From NCBI RefSeq assembly GCF_020085105.1, contig NC_058055.1, forward strand, positions 20,710,822 through 20,774,821: a stretch of 64,000 nt of DNA, written 5' to 3'. A program made the position numbers and the translations under genes. The notes under the pieces were generated by a model. It was not told the origin of the DNA and searched no databases. It saw only the letters and a program-made list of their open reading frames with translations. Positions within the stretch are counted from its first letter, which is position 1. Each line of letters opens with the position of its first letter. Origin of the DNA: Siniperca chuatsi. Lineage: Eukaryota; Chordata; Actinopteri; Centrarchiformes; Sinipercidae. Shown one piece after another: positions 12,301 to 38,394 of this stretch.

Positions 12301-15151
12301 GACAGATTATGAATTCACATGAGTTTGTGCCGTAAAATGCCCAAAAGTCAGACATTCCTACAAGGAAAGACATTCAACTTGTTATTGCAACTTGTAAATT
12401 TCAACTCTTAAGTTTATAATAGCTAAAGTTTTATTCTAATTCAGTAGCAAAGGTTGCCATATTGAATTCATTAGATTGTGCTAGCAACCATGTTTCTGTC
12501 ATGCTTGTATTTATGACCTAAAGCTGGGAATTTCCCAGTTTATACAAGAAACTTGGTTTACAGAGTTAAATATTAATTTAGTGATCAAGTACCCTGACAA
12601 CACAGGGTGTTATTTATGTATCTGCCAAAGCTGTACATCAAAACTTACCTAAGGCGTATCTACTACAACAGCTACAAGATTAATGCAAGTGTTTTTTCCT
12701 GACCTTTTCTCAAAATTCTCAAAATCTCAGTTCTCCTTCTCTGTAATAAAGCAGGAATATGGTAATAGTGCAATATAAATCGTGAAAGACAGGCCTGTCA
12801 GCACCTCAGACTGGTCTGTTCTAGTCGCAGCAGGATTTACAGTAGACGACAGCCGACCGCTTCACTGCAGGAGTCAGGAATCTGTGTGGTTCTGCAGAAA
12901 AAGCTTCTACCACCACAGCACTGTAGCAACCCTGTCGTCTTCCCCACCATCACGTCATGGAAACCTAAGTGTGTATGTGTGTGTGTGTGTGTGTTTCGGT
13001 TTGAGAGAACAAAGGGGGATGAATGTGGTTAGAGCAAATCCTTATCACCACAGCTCAACACACACGCTCCCTGCAGCTTTGCATTTTGACGGCATTCTCA
13101 TGCCCATCTGCTTTCAACTTTCTCCATTCATGCGATGTGGTAACAGGCGCCTTTTGATGGTGAACTCTGACATTTAGAAATCACTTTCTATTGCACTCTA
13201 CCTCCCTCTCTCCCTCTCTCTCTCTAAATATGGCCTAGCGCCTTTCCTTGCGGTTAAACCTGGTGACTCATATCATATTCTGGTAATGATCATGGGATCC
13301 TGTTAACTGCTTTGATGCTGCACTCAGTGGTACACAAGTCTGCTTTTAAGTATAACACCTCACAAAGCCCAGTACATCACTGCTGTTTGCATTATGTTTG
13401 GTGCAGACCAATTACTCTATAATGCAATTTCTATGCAATAAATACTACTTTTGTGATGCTTGTTATGTTAAGGACGCTGTGTCAACTCCACAAGGCCGTT
13501 TGTGTTTAATTTTCTTATTTTAAGAGGAGTTTTAATTATAAATTTGAGTGGTATTCCCTACTCTCAAATAATGAATTATTTATCTATATACAGTGATATT
13601 TTCATTAACCAACACAAATAGAAATTCCTTTCTATTAGTGGAATAATTCAAAATTTTGGGAAATGCGCTTATTCGTTTTCTTGCTGAAAGTTAGATGAAA
13701 GGATCATTATCATTCTTACTCTCTGTGTTAACTATGGAGCTAAAACCTGGAGGCGATTATCTTAGCTTAGCATGAAAACTGGAAACAGGGGGAAACAGCT
13801 AGACTGACTCTATCTGAAGGTCAAAAATACACATGCTAACACCTTTCAAGCTCAGTAATTAACATATCTCATCTGTTTGGAAGTAGTGGAATGTAAAAAC
13901 CACAACTTGTGGTTTTAGAGAGAGTTTGTAATGTAACTATTTATTAACCGTTTATCCATCCGTCCAGCACTTCTGTGCAGCAATCTCCGCTTGTTGCCTG
14001 GCAACCTCAAGATCACAGTAAAACTCCAGGAAGTCACAGTGTTGTATGTAACTTTTTCCGGCACTTTACTCCCCCTAAAGCCAAAAATTGTTGCTTTGAC
14101 AGTTCTGTTTGTGTACATTTCAAACTAACGAGATACAAAATGTTAACCAGTGAGTTTTAGAAGTGTTGATAGGTGTAATTTTGAACTTTGGACAGAGCCA
14201 AGTTAGCTGTTTCTCCCTGCTTCCAGTCTTTATGCTAAGCTAAGCTAAGCGCCTCCTGACTCTAGTTCCATGACACGGATCTAGCACAGACATGAGAATG
14301 ATATTTTTTTTTTTTTTTATCTAATTCTCTACAAAAACACAAGTAAACGTATTTCCCAAAATGTTGAATTATTCCTTTAAAGCAATCTTTAACATTTTTC
14401 CTTAGATTGACACCAATATTAAAAAAAATTTGTTACTTATTCCTTAAAGATAGATAGTGATTTAGAAGTCCAATAATTTGACAGCAATATTTTCAAAAAG
14501 TAGGTTATTTTATATATATCTAGAAAATAATTAGTTAGAATTTCAGAAATGTATTTTCCAAAATGGATTTGTGGTGTTTTGGACATTAACTCTTCATATA
14601 CAGATGTTCATAGACTGACACTAATACATTTCTGTTGTTTGTTATGACCATGTGTCTCCCTGTTCATTGACATCGGTGTGAATGATGCATCTTCACTGAA
14701 GCCTGCTGACGTTTACCATCCACACTTTATTCACAGATAACTCTCTCTGACTGTCCCTAGGAGGAAAAAGAAGTGCATTCGCTACCTTCAAGGAGGAGGC
14801 TGCCCCAGCCCAACTTCTTCAGATCTAAGTGCTATAGACTCTCCCCCCTCCCCTTCCCTTGCCCGCCACCGTCTGTACCAGCACCAGCACCCCCCCTCCC
14901 CGGGCTGCTCCCCACCGCCCACCTCCCCATCAACACGCCTCCCCTTGTCTCCGCCAACACACGCACGCTCACACACACGCTTACCCCTGCAGCAGTCTGC
15001 CGACAAGCGCAGCGACCTCCGTCAGCCCGCAACCAAACACATCCACACACACCTGGAACTGTCCGGTAAGCAGACACACAGCTCGACGACGGCGCTGTCG
15101 GCCGCCAAGGCTGCAGGACTTTCTCTCAAAGTGCTAACAGAGACTCAGTGA
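2687..15151 (+). CDS. tcf7: TCF7 (TCF-1), 3' part: HMG-box transcription factor of the Wnt pathway
   Basis: Nuclear LEF/TCF factor that binds Wnt-responsive DNA through an HMG box and recruits beta-catenin. Seven coding exons are seen: 2687-2776, 4715-4834, 5696-5858, 6371-6478, 9869-9917, 11196-11268 and 14761-15151. All have AG/GT borders and matching phases, and together give 330 residues ending in TGA. Visible parts in order: proline/serine-rich central region ending [17 protein letters not shown] box ([17 protein letters not shown] to WSARDNY) split over two exons; basic tail [11 protein letters not shown]-clamp with cysteines in CRARFG, DWCGPC and KKKC; and a Ser/Pro/His-rich tail. The beta-catenin-binding exons lie upstream of the window. 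[14 protein letters not shown] and the SKP1/PPP2CA/UBE2B neighbours favour TCF7 over LEF1, TCF7L1 or TCF7L2. HMG differences from the usual family sequence are ALTREEQ and [10 protein letters not shown] (usually S and G). Inclusion of the C-clamp corresponds to a long E-type isoform. Confidence 0.95.
2777..4714 (+). other. TCF7 intron
   Basis: AT-rich intron with a short CA repeat (about 3092-3105) and T-runs; no gene or clear repeat family recognised. Confidence 0.7.
4715..4834 (+). CDS. tcf7: TCF7 exon: region just before the HMG box
   Basis: Translates to [20 protein letters not shown] followed by [33 protein letters not shown] is a hallmark TCF7 stretch. Acceptor CACCAG at 4709-4714, donor GT/GTAAGT at 4835. 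Phase: the first base completes Arg from the previous exon, and the last two bases (GT) join G of the next exon to make Val. Confidence 0.92.
5286..5475. repeat. Partial copy of a teleost palindromic MITE-like repeat (family 1)
   Basis: Recognisable by the module TGTTGGGAAATATG near one end, CTTTATGCTAAGCTAAGC in the middle and ATTTCCTAAAAT near the other. The same modules occur at 13640-14380 and 40197-40629. This copy lacks most of the inner part. It lies in a TCF7 intron. Confidence 0.75.
5696..5858 (+). CDS. tcf7: TCF7 exon: HMG box, N-terminal half
   Basis: Translates to [20 protein letters not shown] then [20 protein letters not shown] then [14 protein letters not shown]. This is the start of the LEF/TCF HMG box with the minor wing and helix 1. 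Acceptor CCCCTTAG after a long pyrimidine tract, donor AGG/GTGAGG. Ends in phase 0. Confidence 0.98.
6314..6364 (+). repeat. (TG)25 microsatellite forming a 3' splice-site region
   Basis: Uninterrupted TG repeat of 51 bases followed immediately by TTCCAG and the second HMG-box exon of TCF7. Confidence 0.98.
6371..6478 (+). CDS. tcf7: TCF7 exon: HMG box, C-terminal half
   Basis: Exactly 36 codons, phase 0 at both ends: [20 protein letters not shown] then [16 protein letters not shown]. Helices 2 and 3 of the HMG box. The acceptor is unusual: a 51-base TG repeat (6314-6364) runs directly into TTTCCAG, so there is almost no conventional polypyrimidine tract. Skipping this exon would keep the frame but destroy the DNA-binding domain. 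Confidence 0.98.
6479..9868 (+). other. TCF7 intron
   Basis: 3.4-kb intron. No exon or RNA gene recognised. The part at about 8995-9230 is locally richer in GC and CpG than its surroundings, without a motif I can name. Confidence 0.7.
9869..9917 (+). CDS. tcf7: TCF7 exon: basic tail / nuclear localisation signal
   Basis: Short 49-base exon: [16 protein letters not shown] plus one base. Acceptor TTTTCTCCCACAG, donor ACAG/GTAAAA. The basic run follows the HMG box in all LEF/TCF proteins, where it bends DNA and acts as a nuclear localisation signal. Joins the next exon as G|AC (Asp). Confidence 0.95.
9918..11195 (+). other. TCF7 intron
   Basis: 1.3-kb intron with a long C/T-rich tract at about 11040-11165 leading to the C-clamp exon. 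Nothing else recognised. Confidence 0.7.
11196..11268 (+). CDS. tcf7: TCF7 exon: first half of the C-clamp
   Basis: Encodes [20 protein letters not shown] followed by CGPC and the start of Arg. It holds three of the four C-clamp cysteines. The C-clamp is a zinc-binding accessory DNA-binding domain that reads helper sites and exists only in long TCF isoforms. Acceptor GTGCTCAG, donor TGCAG/GTGTGT. Confidence 0.95.
11269..14760 (+). other. TCF7 intron splitting the C-clamp
   Basis: 3.5-kb intron. Holds a short TG repeat at 12976-12994, a C/T-rich tract near 13200-13225 and a full-length palindromic repeat at 13640-14380. Confidence 0.75.
13640..14380. repeat. Full-length palindromic MITE-like repeat (family 1)
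   Basis: The ends are inverted: GGAATAATTCAAAATTTTGGG at the left pairs with CCCAAAATGTTGAATTATTCC at the right. Inner blocks are also mirrored: TTAGCTTAGCAT and GGAAACAGGGGGAAACAGCTA on the left against GCTGTTTCTCCCTGCTTCC and ATGCTAAGCTAAG on the right. The centre lies near 13990. A T-run interrupts the right arm at about 14305-14320. No coding capacity. Confidence 0.85.
14761..15151 (+). CDS. tcf7: TCF7 last coding exon: end of C-clamp and C-terminal tail
   Basis: Starts by completing Arg, then [17 protein letters not shown] with the fourth C-clamp cysteine and the trailing basic residues. The tail of about 110 residues is rich in Ser, Pro, His and Thr and ends [11 protein letters not shown] before TGA at 15149-15151. 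SSDLS early in the tail loosely resembles a CtBP-type PxDLS motif but lacks the proline; this is only a suggestion. Other long frames over this exon have no family similarity. Confidence 0.93.
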
Positions 15152-17235
15152 TCGCTCCGGTCCGCTCACCTCCCTGACCCCGTTCATCTCAGCTTCCTCC
15201 AGAGCCATGAAGATCATCTTCCTCACATTTATCTATACCATGTGGTCCATTCTGTTTGATGAAAAAGTAATAGGAGTGACTGAGGGTGGCAAGGTGATGA
15301 AGGGGGACGCATCCTTCAGTCCCTGGTGACAGCCAGCATCCGCCCTGCTAGATTACAGCAGAGTAAGCTACTAGCGGTGTCTCAGTTCAGAGGCTGGATA
15401 CTCTAAAGTCTGCGTTTATAGACCAAATACGTCATTATTGAGGCCTATTCCTTGTCAAAATCTCTTTCAAATGGTCAATTCTTTAATCAAGCATTCAGGT
15501 AATCCAAGTCAACCTGGATTACATAACCACGTCATATTTGGCAGATATGTGGTTCAGGTGGTCACCAATCACTGGTAAATTGTTACCAGTCTAGACATGT
15601 TAATAAGGTTAGTATTTACCATTAATCTAGTCATACTGTAAATTTGGTGATAATTAAACTTGTCCCAGTTTGGTATTTTGTTATTGTATGAGAACAACTT
15701 CCTGGTCATGAATAATAGAAATTATTGTTTTACAAGTTGACAAGGAACACTTGAATGTAGCAGAGTCTGTGCCTGTGAGGCTGAACTGTATCATTAGAAA
15801 GAGATGTTTTTGTCTGGTGGTTCCCCCAAGGATCCACTTTGAGTCACATCCAGGATCCAGCCCCTGAATCGGTGATTGAACCCCCACCAGTCACCAAGAG
15901 TTCCAGTGTTACAGAGGCAGACCTGTGCTGGAGGCAGAGTTAGTGCTTTGACCTCCATGACAATCACCACCATTGTATTGTAAATGAGCTCTTTGTTAAA
16001 TGAACCACATCAACACAGACCTAAAAATGAGGCACAGAAATGTTCTAAGAGCTGATCTGGCATCAAGTCAGAGCGTTGTTGCAGAAGACTCTTATTCAGA
16101 GGTCACAGTGTTGTTACATATACACTATCCTCCAGATTTAAGGGTTTACATATCACCATCACAGCTATCACTCTTACACATTATCCACCATCCGCCACTA
16201 TCAGTCAGACCAAACCAGAGGGGAGCAAAGACCAACAACCAGCCATCCTGACCAGCAGAACCTCAGCTCTAAAGAGGGACAGATTTACTTTTTCTTAGCT
16301 GCCATTTTGTAAACAGTTCGATTTGCATTTCATTCCATTTCCAAACATTTTTATAAACTACCTGTGCAGCACCTTTGGACAAAGAAAACATTTTCAGCAG
16401 GTAAAAGTTTCATAATTATACATGACTGATTATCCCCAACTTCAAGTTACATTGTTTCTTTTAGGCACTTTCAGGCTGTCAGTCTCTCGCTATATCAACC
16501 GTTACATTTTTGTTCTGTTTTCTCCTAATTTGTGGTATTTCTGTATGAATCTTATGTGATTTTTAAGGACATGTTTTGCTGGTGGGGAAACCCTCAGAGA
16601 AAGATGAGGGGTTTTTTTAAGTCTCTTGGCTGTTTTCCTTTTGACTGAACTTTTTCAGCTCTGTAAACTTATCTGAGACCAAATGGGTACTATTATATTG
16701 CATTGTGTTGTAAAGTTTTATAAATGTTGGAATTCCCTATTATAATTAAATTTTTCTATGTTTTTATGTAAAAAAAAAAAGAGAAATAACAAAAAAAGAT
16801 TTTGTTTCTACCATTTCTTAAAGCAATACGTTTTGTGTTTGTCCTCTTGTGCAGAATTTTACTTTTTATTTGGTTAAGTGTTACTGCAGCTGCATTCAGA
16901 TGATATCTTGTGTTCTCAATCTGTGCATGTTCCAACTTAAATGTAACAAAAATAAGATTTTGACTAAAGGCTTTAATGTACTGTTCTGCTTGCAGCTTCA
17001 AACTCAGCTTCCACCGCTGTGGACTAAGTGCAGGCTGAACTTCTGTACAGCAAAACTGTTTTCCTCCAGCAGAGTGAGCTCTTGTGCTAGAAATAGCTTC
17101 TTTTAATTTTGAAGATGTTCACGTCAATAGTGGCAACACCTTGAAGATGTCTTTTGTATTTTTTAACGCCTCAAAACGCCTGATGTATTACTTGTTTTTG
17201 TTTGATGTATTAAAGTGTTTTGAATATCTTGTCCA
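15152..17235 (+). other. tcf7: TCF7 3' untranslated region (inferred)
   Basis: About 2.1 kb of non-coding sequence follows the TCF7 stop codon. The first plausible terminal poly(A) signal is ATTAAA at 17209-17214, followed by a T/G-rich stretch, so cleavage near 17235 is inferred. Other signals could be used; the end was not observed. Confidence 0.5.
17209..17214 (+). terminator. Candidate TCF7 poly(A) signal ATTAAA
   Basis: ATTAAA followed by GTGTTTTG, a typical GU-rich downstream element. It precedes the convergent SKP1 3' end by about 190 bases. Confidence 0.45.
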
Positions 17236-17384
17236 TGTCTACTGTAATTAAGATACAATGACATTTCAGGAATGATGATTTCAGTGAGACAAATGACTTA
17301 AAATATCTAAAATTAAAATTGTCCCGAAGGAGGTCATGCTCCTCAGCACCTGGTACCTACAAAACAAAAGATGACAAACACCAA

Positions 17385-18073
17385 CCTTTTTATACATTTT
17401 ATTTACTCCTTCAATATGTTTGATCATCCCAAAAGCCAGCATCAGAGCTTATCTGAGAAAAGTTTCCAATTCAATACATGAATTAGGAATGAGTTACCCA
17501 GTGCTGTGTGACAACACACAAGTACTTCGAGTCCAAAGGACATTATGCAAAAAAAAAAAAAACATCTTTTCACCTCAGACTTCACTTCTCCTTTAAACAG
17601 CCCATCCTCTCCGAACATGGTTTCACAGAACAGATGCTTTTACAGAGCAAAAGTAAAATATTCACACTTCCATTTCCATTGTCAAAAAAGCCATTTTATT
17701 CAATCAATTAACCTAAAAGAAAACAAACATGTCCAGTAAAAAAGACAACCATAGCGATTGATAGTAGGGAAAATATGAAAGGACTGTCTTCTAATCTTTA
17801 AGGGTACAAAGCCATGAAACCAGGACTATTTATGTAATTACACGTGTGGAAAAAGAAAACAGCTTTTTTTTTTTTATTTAAATTAATGACAACACACAGG
17901 CAAGTTAAAATGGTCATGCTATTGGTATACAGAACTTGAGGGAAGGGGAGGGGGTGGGTATGTGGCTCTAAGTATACTAAATGTAAATATTGACAAGTAT
18001 GAACAACGCCAGTGCAACCAGTTAGCAGGGACAATTCCTATTCAGTGTGGTAGTGTTGGCAGGATCTTCCCCT
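17385..18073 (-). other. skp1: SKP1 3' untranslated region (inferred)
   Basis: Non-coding stretch after the SKP1 stop. On the minus strand AATAAA occurs at 17700-17695 and at 17403-17398, so a short and a longer 3' UTR are both possible. It contains A/T-rich tracts (A-run at about 17550, T-run at about 17863). Confidence 0.5.
17398..17403 (-). terminator. Candidate distal SKP1 poly(A) signal AATAAA
   Basis: Seen as TTTATT on the plus strand. With the TCF7 ATTAAA at 17209 it puts the two convergent 3' ends within about 200 bases. Confidence 0.45.
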
Positions 18074-23992
<5,919 letters not shown>

Positions 23993-24150
23993 CGTAAACG
24001 TTTTAACTTAGATCCAGAGGTGAAATTCCTCTGTAGTCAACAGCAGGGCCTGACAGACGCGGAGGTACCGATAGCGGCTGTAAGTCTCTGGATCAACCTG
24101 GTGAGCCTGCAGCCCGGAGCCTGACGATCGCTTTGTCAGATGCTGGAGGG
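23993..24150 (-). other. skp1: SKP1 non-coding exon 1 and promoter area (inferred)
   Basis: On the minus strand, ACGTTTACG/GTAAGT gives a perfect donor at 23992. Upstream sequence is GC-richer with several CpGs and a GCGGCCGC at about 24161, as for a CpG-type housekeeping promoter. Human SKP1 likewise starts with a non-coding exon. The upper boundary (transcription start) is a guess. Confidence 0.7.
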
Positions 24151-26214
24151 AAAAGGGGGGCGGCCGCATGAAGGCTGTTTTTCCTGTTTATCTAGCCCCG
24201 TTTTAATTGTTTTACCTCAACATTTGACAAATTAATCTGAGATGTATTATCTTTAATGAGCATGTTAAGCTTGCACGCCATTTTTATTTTTTTGGATGAC
24301 ATTCTTGGTTATTCAGTACAATTTTAAATGTTTGTGTGGTATGGTGCTATGACGGCTTATCCCTACATACAGTACATCTATATATTAATGGGGATGCAGA
24401 TGTGTTTTTACCATATTCAGCTACATTAGTTTACTTTAATAGATTCTAGCTAAATGCATTATGTAACGGCTACTTTAAAACTGAAATTCACAGGTATTTG
24501 GGCCGTTTTGCCATACATAATATTAATTTAGTCTTGTCCAGTATTAACTTACATTTAGACTTTTGGAAAATATGATTTAGGTCTAAGTGCATGATGTGCC
24601 ATGCTATAACTGAACTGTATTCTTTAATGTAGAAAAAAACTCAATTAGTTATTCTTTAAGCTACCATGGAGTGGCGCTTTCTCCTTTACAGATCCTTTCG
24701 AGCTGATTCTATGGGGCGTTCAAGTGCTCCTCGAAAGTTTACATTCCTATTTTTGAGTGCATAAATACAACTTATCTATTTCTAAATTTTGCATCAGTAC
24801 TGCCAAATATGCTCTATAACAGAAGATAACGCATTACAAGCCGTGCCAATGGTATGAAATTGTATACACTTCCTGTCTCCTAAGTGGGCGTGGTCGCCCC
24901 CCCCCACCTCGTTTGGAAGTGTTGTGAAAGTCGTGTGGAGGAATGAAAGCATACTGAGTGGTGCGTGCATGATGATACAACTTTAATATAACTTACTTAT
25001 ACAACTGATAACTCTCTGAACCGTTGTCAGATCTCGCGAGAGTGTGTTGCTGAGACAGAGAAAGGTCTCAAACGAAGTTAATTTTCTCCTTATTTGTCTG
25101 TCAAAAAATGCCATTTTAGTGTCAGAATTTTCGAAAGATATGTGGTTTGTGAAAAATGGGTCCAATATTTACTTCGGCTCATAATCTGTGTTCACGTTCA
25201 CTTCTCCCATTGGAGTGAATTAACTCAGGACCTACGCTCAGGACCCACCTCTGGTCTCCTAAAGGGGCGAGGCAGTGACGAAAACCACGTGACACAGAAA
25301 CAGAAAATGCCTCTCAAGTGAACTGTCTCTGCTACTGTTTTTTCATAAATAATATGCCAAAATGTTAAAACTGGGTTTTTGTCGTGGCTGGGGTTTTTTT
25401 CTCCACTGTCAAGCAGCACATCACATTAGCTGCAGTGGGAAAATGAAAAACATGCACATTTGGCAGAATTATATTTTATAAATGTGTGTATGACAACAAA
25501 CATTAAACACTGGAAAACACATACAGTAATATTATCTGGGCTTGAATAAAAGGCCAGTCATATTAGTTCTACCATAAGCTGACCCACCTGTGTGCTCACA
25601 AAATGTCACATCTTGAACTCCTTGAAAATGATGACCTTTTGGGGGCTTTCATTTGTTTCACTCATAATTACAGTGTTTATGGTAGCACTTAAAAGCAAGT
25701 GTTCCAAGATAAAGATTACAGAATCATATCGCCTAGCCTTCTAATAAGTAGATTTACCAGTAAAAGGGATCAAAAATACTACTAATTTGGTGTCAAAGCT
25801 CATAAATGTGTTAACACTGACAATCCTTCCTTACTGGCAAGATGGTGGTAAATGTCAGCATTGGTGTGTGATAAACAGAAAAATGTCTGCTTTTCTTGAT
25901 TATTGTTTCTGGATAAGCTATCTAGCTGTGAGACAGATTACCATTACAGTAACATCAGTGTGCAAACCTCTCCAAAACACACATCCTGAACAATTTCCTC
26001 AATTGTAGAACTGCCAGCCAACCTGCGTGCGGCCCAGATGGCTGCCCTACCTGCTGGTTGGTGAACTGGCTGACTTCCAGTTCATGCAATTCAAAATGAA
26101 TCACAGGTCAAAAGGACCCTGTAAACCAGACCATAACACCAGTTGTCATCTCATTCAGGGCAAAGTTTTTCAGTATCATAAAAAGTAAAGAAAGAAAATA
26201 GCACATTCACATCA
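24151..26214. other. Intergenic region SKP1-PPP2CA
   Basis: About 2 kb between the SKP1 promoter and the PPP2CA 3' end, genes in tandem. No coding exon recognised. About 24880-25320 is locally GC-richer with a C-run (24897-24905) and may be a dispersed repeat, but no family is recognised. Confidence 0.6.
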
Positions 26215-26935
26215 AGGAGCCACCTTCGTCTTTATTATTCAAATGATTTGGTTAATACAGACTCTGTAGTTCAGAGGGAGTCAGTGAGTTGATGTGGATG
26301 AACACTCCATCCTATCATATACACCAAGCTGGGTGACTGCATAAGAAGTTTTCCTTAAAAGTTACACAAGACAAGGAAAGCTTGTGTAAAACCTGCCTGA
26401 TGGGGGCTTTATTTGTAATTTTTTAAAAATCAAAAAGAAAAAAACAAAAACCATCTGTAGTGTGAAATAATTTTCATCTTTTGACATATGTTACATTTCT
26501 TTAGATTTACAAAAGTGCAAACAGATCATGTTCAGATCTCCTAAATATAAGCCATGGCATGTGGGGTTCAAACAGCCGCATTTGAAGTAGCAAATTTTCA
26601 TCTTGGACCTCGGTGCCATCAGTCCAGCTACACAGGTACAGGATGAGGAATTTAAACATCACTGTTGTTTTACATAGTGGGGGAGATTTTAAATTCAAGT
26701 CCTCAGCAATGAATATTGTAATGATTATGGCACACACCTTTTGGTCCATTCATAGACACACAGACATTGTTTTTGCTAAATGCTTAAATAGGTCTTTGTG
26801 TGGATATACAATGTGCACTGCTGTGTAGCACTCCCAGTCTCCCACCCTACCCTTCCTCATTCATGTTGTTATCGGTTGACGGTCATACACCATGGCAATA
26901 CTGGACCTGACTGTACAAGGGTCAAAGGTCAGAGT
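26215..26935 (-). other. ppp2ca: PPP2CA 3' untranslated region (inferred)
   Basis: AT-rich sequence after the stop. Minus-strand AATAAA signals at 26413-26408 and 26237-26232 suggest alternative ends; the second gives a UTR of about 0.7 kb. Confidence 0.5.
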
Positions 26936-37208
<10,273 letters not shown>

Positions 37209-37500
37209 TTCTGTGTGTTTTCGGGGTCGCTGCAGTTCGTTTGCCGATACGTTAGTTAATTTCGGTTAGGAGATGACTCCCCCAGATGTTGTCTTGTCTT
37301 TTCCAGAGCTTACCAAACGGCCACAAAAGGTGCTAACTGCTGTCTTATTTAAATACGCATGTAGCTACCTCTGGGTGCCAGGTCGCTATGATTTGACTGA
37401 ATTGAAACCGAAGGGAGGGAGGGAGAGACGTCAGTTAGTGATCCACCCTGGAAAATAGTTTGTGTCAAGCTGCCCGTAATAAAGCACCGCAGTTCCGGTT
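37209..37500 (-). promoter_or_regulatory. ppp2ca: PPP2CA 5' UTR and proximal promoter
   Basis: CpG-containing sequence directly upstream of the start codon. A CRE-like TGACGTC (minus strand) lies at 37433-37427, about 220 bases upstream of the ATG, next to a GGGA-repeat. Human PPP2CA is reported to have a CREB-responsive promoter; here this is inference from the motif. No TATA box stands out. Confidence 0.5.
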
Positions 37501-38004
37501 ATGACCTTCTAAATAAAAGCATTGATGCTGACGAACCCCTCTTATGAGTGTTAACAGGGCCCCAAAAAACAATGGTTAAAGTTACAAATTGATGTGGAGG
37601 GCTGGAAAACTTTTCTTTGACATTTTAATGTTATTTACATATCTGTGTTTTTGCTTTCCTGACTAAAAGTTTGTTTCCTCCTTTAAGTGACTTTGCTCCA
37701 GGCTTAAACCGGTCTCAAGAGGTCAAACTCAAGAAGTCAAACTCAAGAAATTGGAAGTACCTGATAATATATGAATATATATCAACATCAACATCTGTTA
37801 GAACTGTAGTCAGGAATTTAAAAATACTGAAGTCTGGCGTTTTCCACCTGGTTCGGCTAGAAAAATGACTAACTTGTAGGTTTATATAATTCTATACTGT
37901 ACAGTATATATAAAGGTTGATGGTGGAGTATATACATTTGTTTGTTTGTTTGGTTGGTTGTTTTGTTTTTTTCTTCATGGCATCTGTGACAGTTTTCTTC
38001 CAAC

Positions 38005-38007
<3 letters not shown>

Positions 38008-38042
<35 letters not shown>
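38008..38042. repeat. (CA)n microsatellite
   Basis: About 17 CA units. Confidence 0.97.
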
Positions 38043-38047
<5 letters not shown>

Positions 38048-38363
38048 ATTTGCTTGCATGTTGTCAAGGCCTCTGCAAGTGGAGAAATTTGTGTTTCTTT
38101 CAAAATGTCTCCATGTTGAATGTTGGTGCAAAGTTTATAACGTTTTGATCCTTGTAAGGGAGACCTATATTAGGTAGACAACCTTAGATGTAGATCTTTC
38201 AAACCATTACAAAATAGTCTAAATGGTTGCATAGCAGCCTTCATTGCCTATTTGTTGTGTCGATATTACCTAGGAAATGAACCTTTAATAAAACCTTTTA
38301 GTTTTCCTTGAGTAGACTTTAAAAGCAGCCAGTCTAGAGCAGGATATTTGGCGGCGGGGGGGG

Positions 38364-38394
38364 GGACACAATGAACTTCCGGTTCATTGTGTCC
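38364..38394. repeat. Perfect 13-bp inverted repeat (hairpin)
   Basis: GGACACAATGAAC, loop TTCCG, GTTCATTGTGTCC; all 13 pairs match. Preceded by a run of G. Confidence 0.9.

Noticed and set aside
14773..15137. Alternative Pro/Thr/His-rich frames over the last TCF7 exon on both strands
   Set aside because: Low-complexity CCC/CAC composition opens several frames; only one continues the C-clamp sequence in phase.
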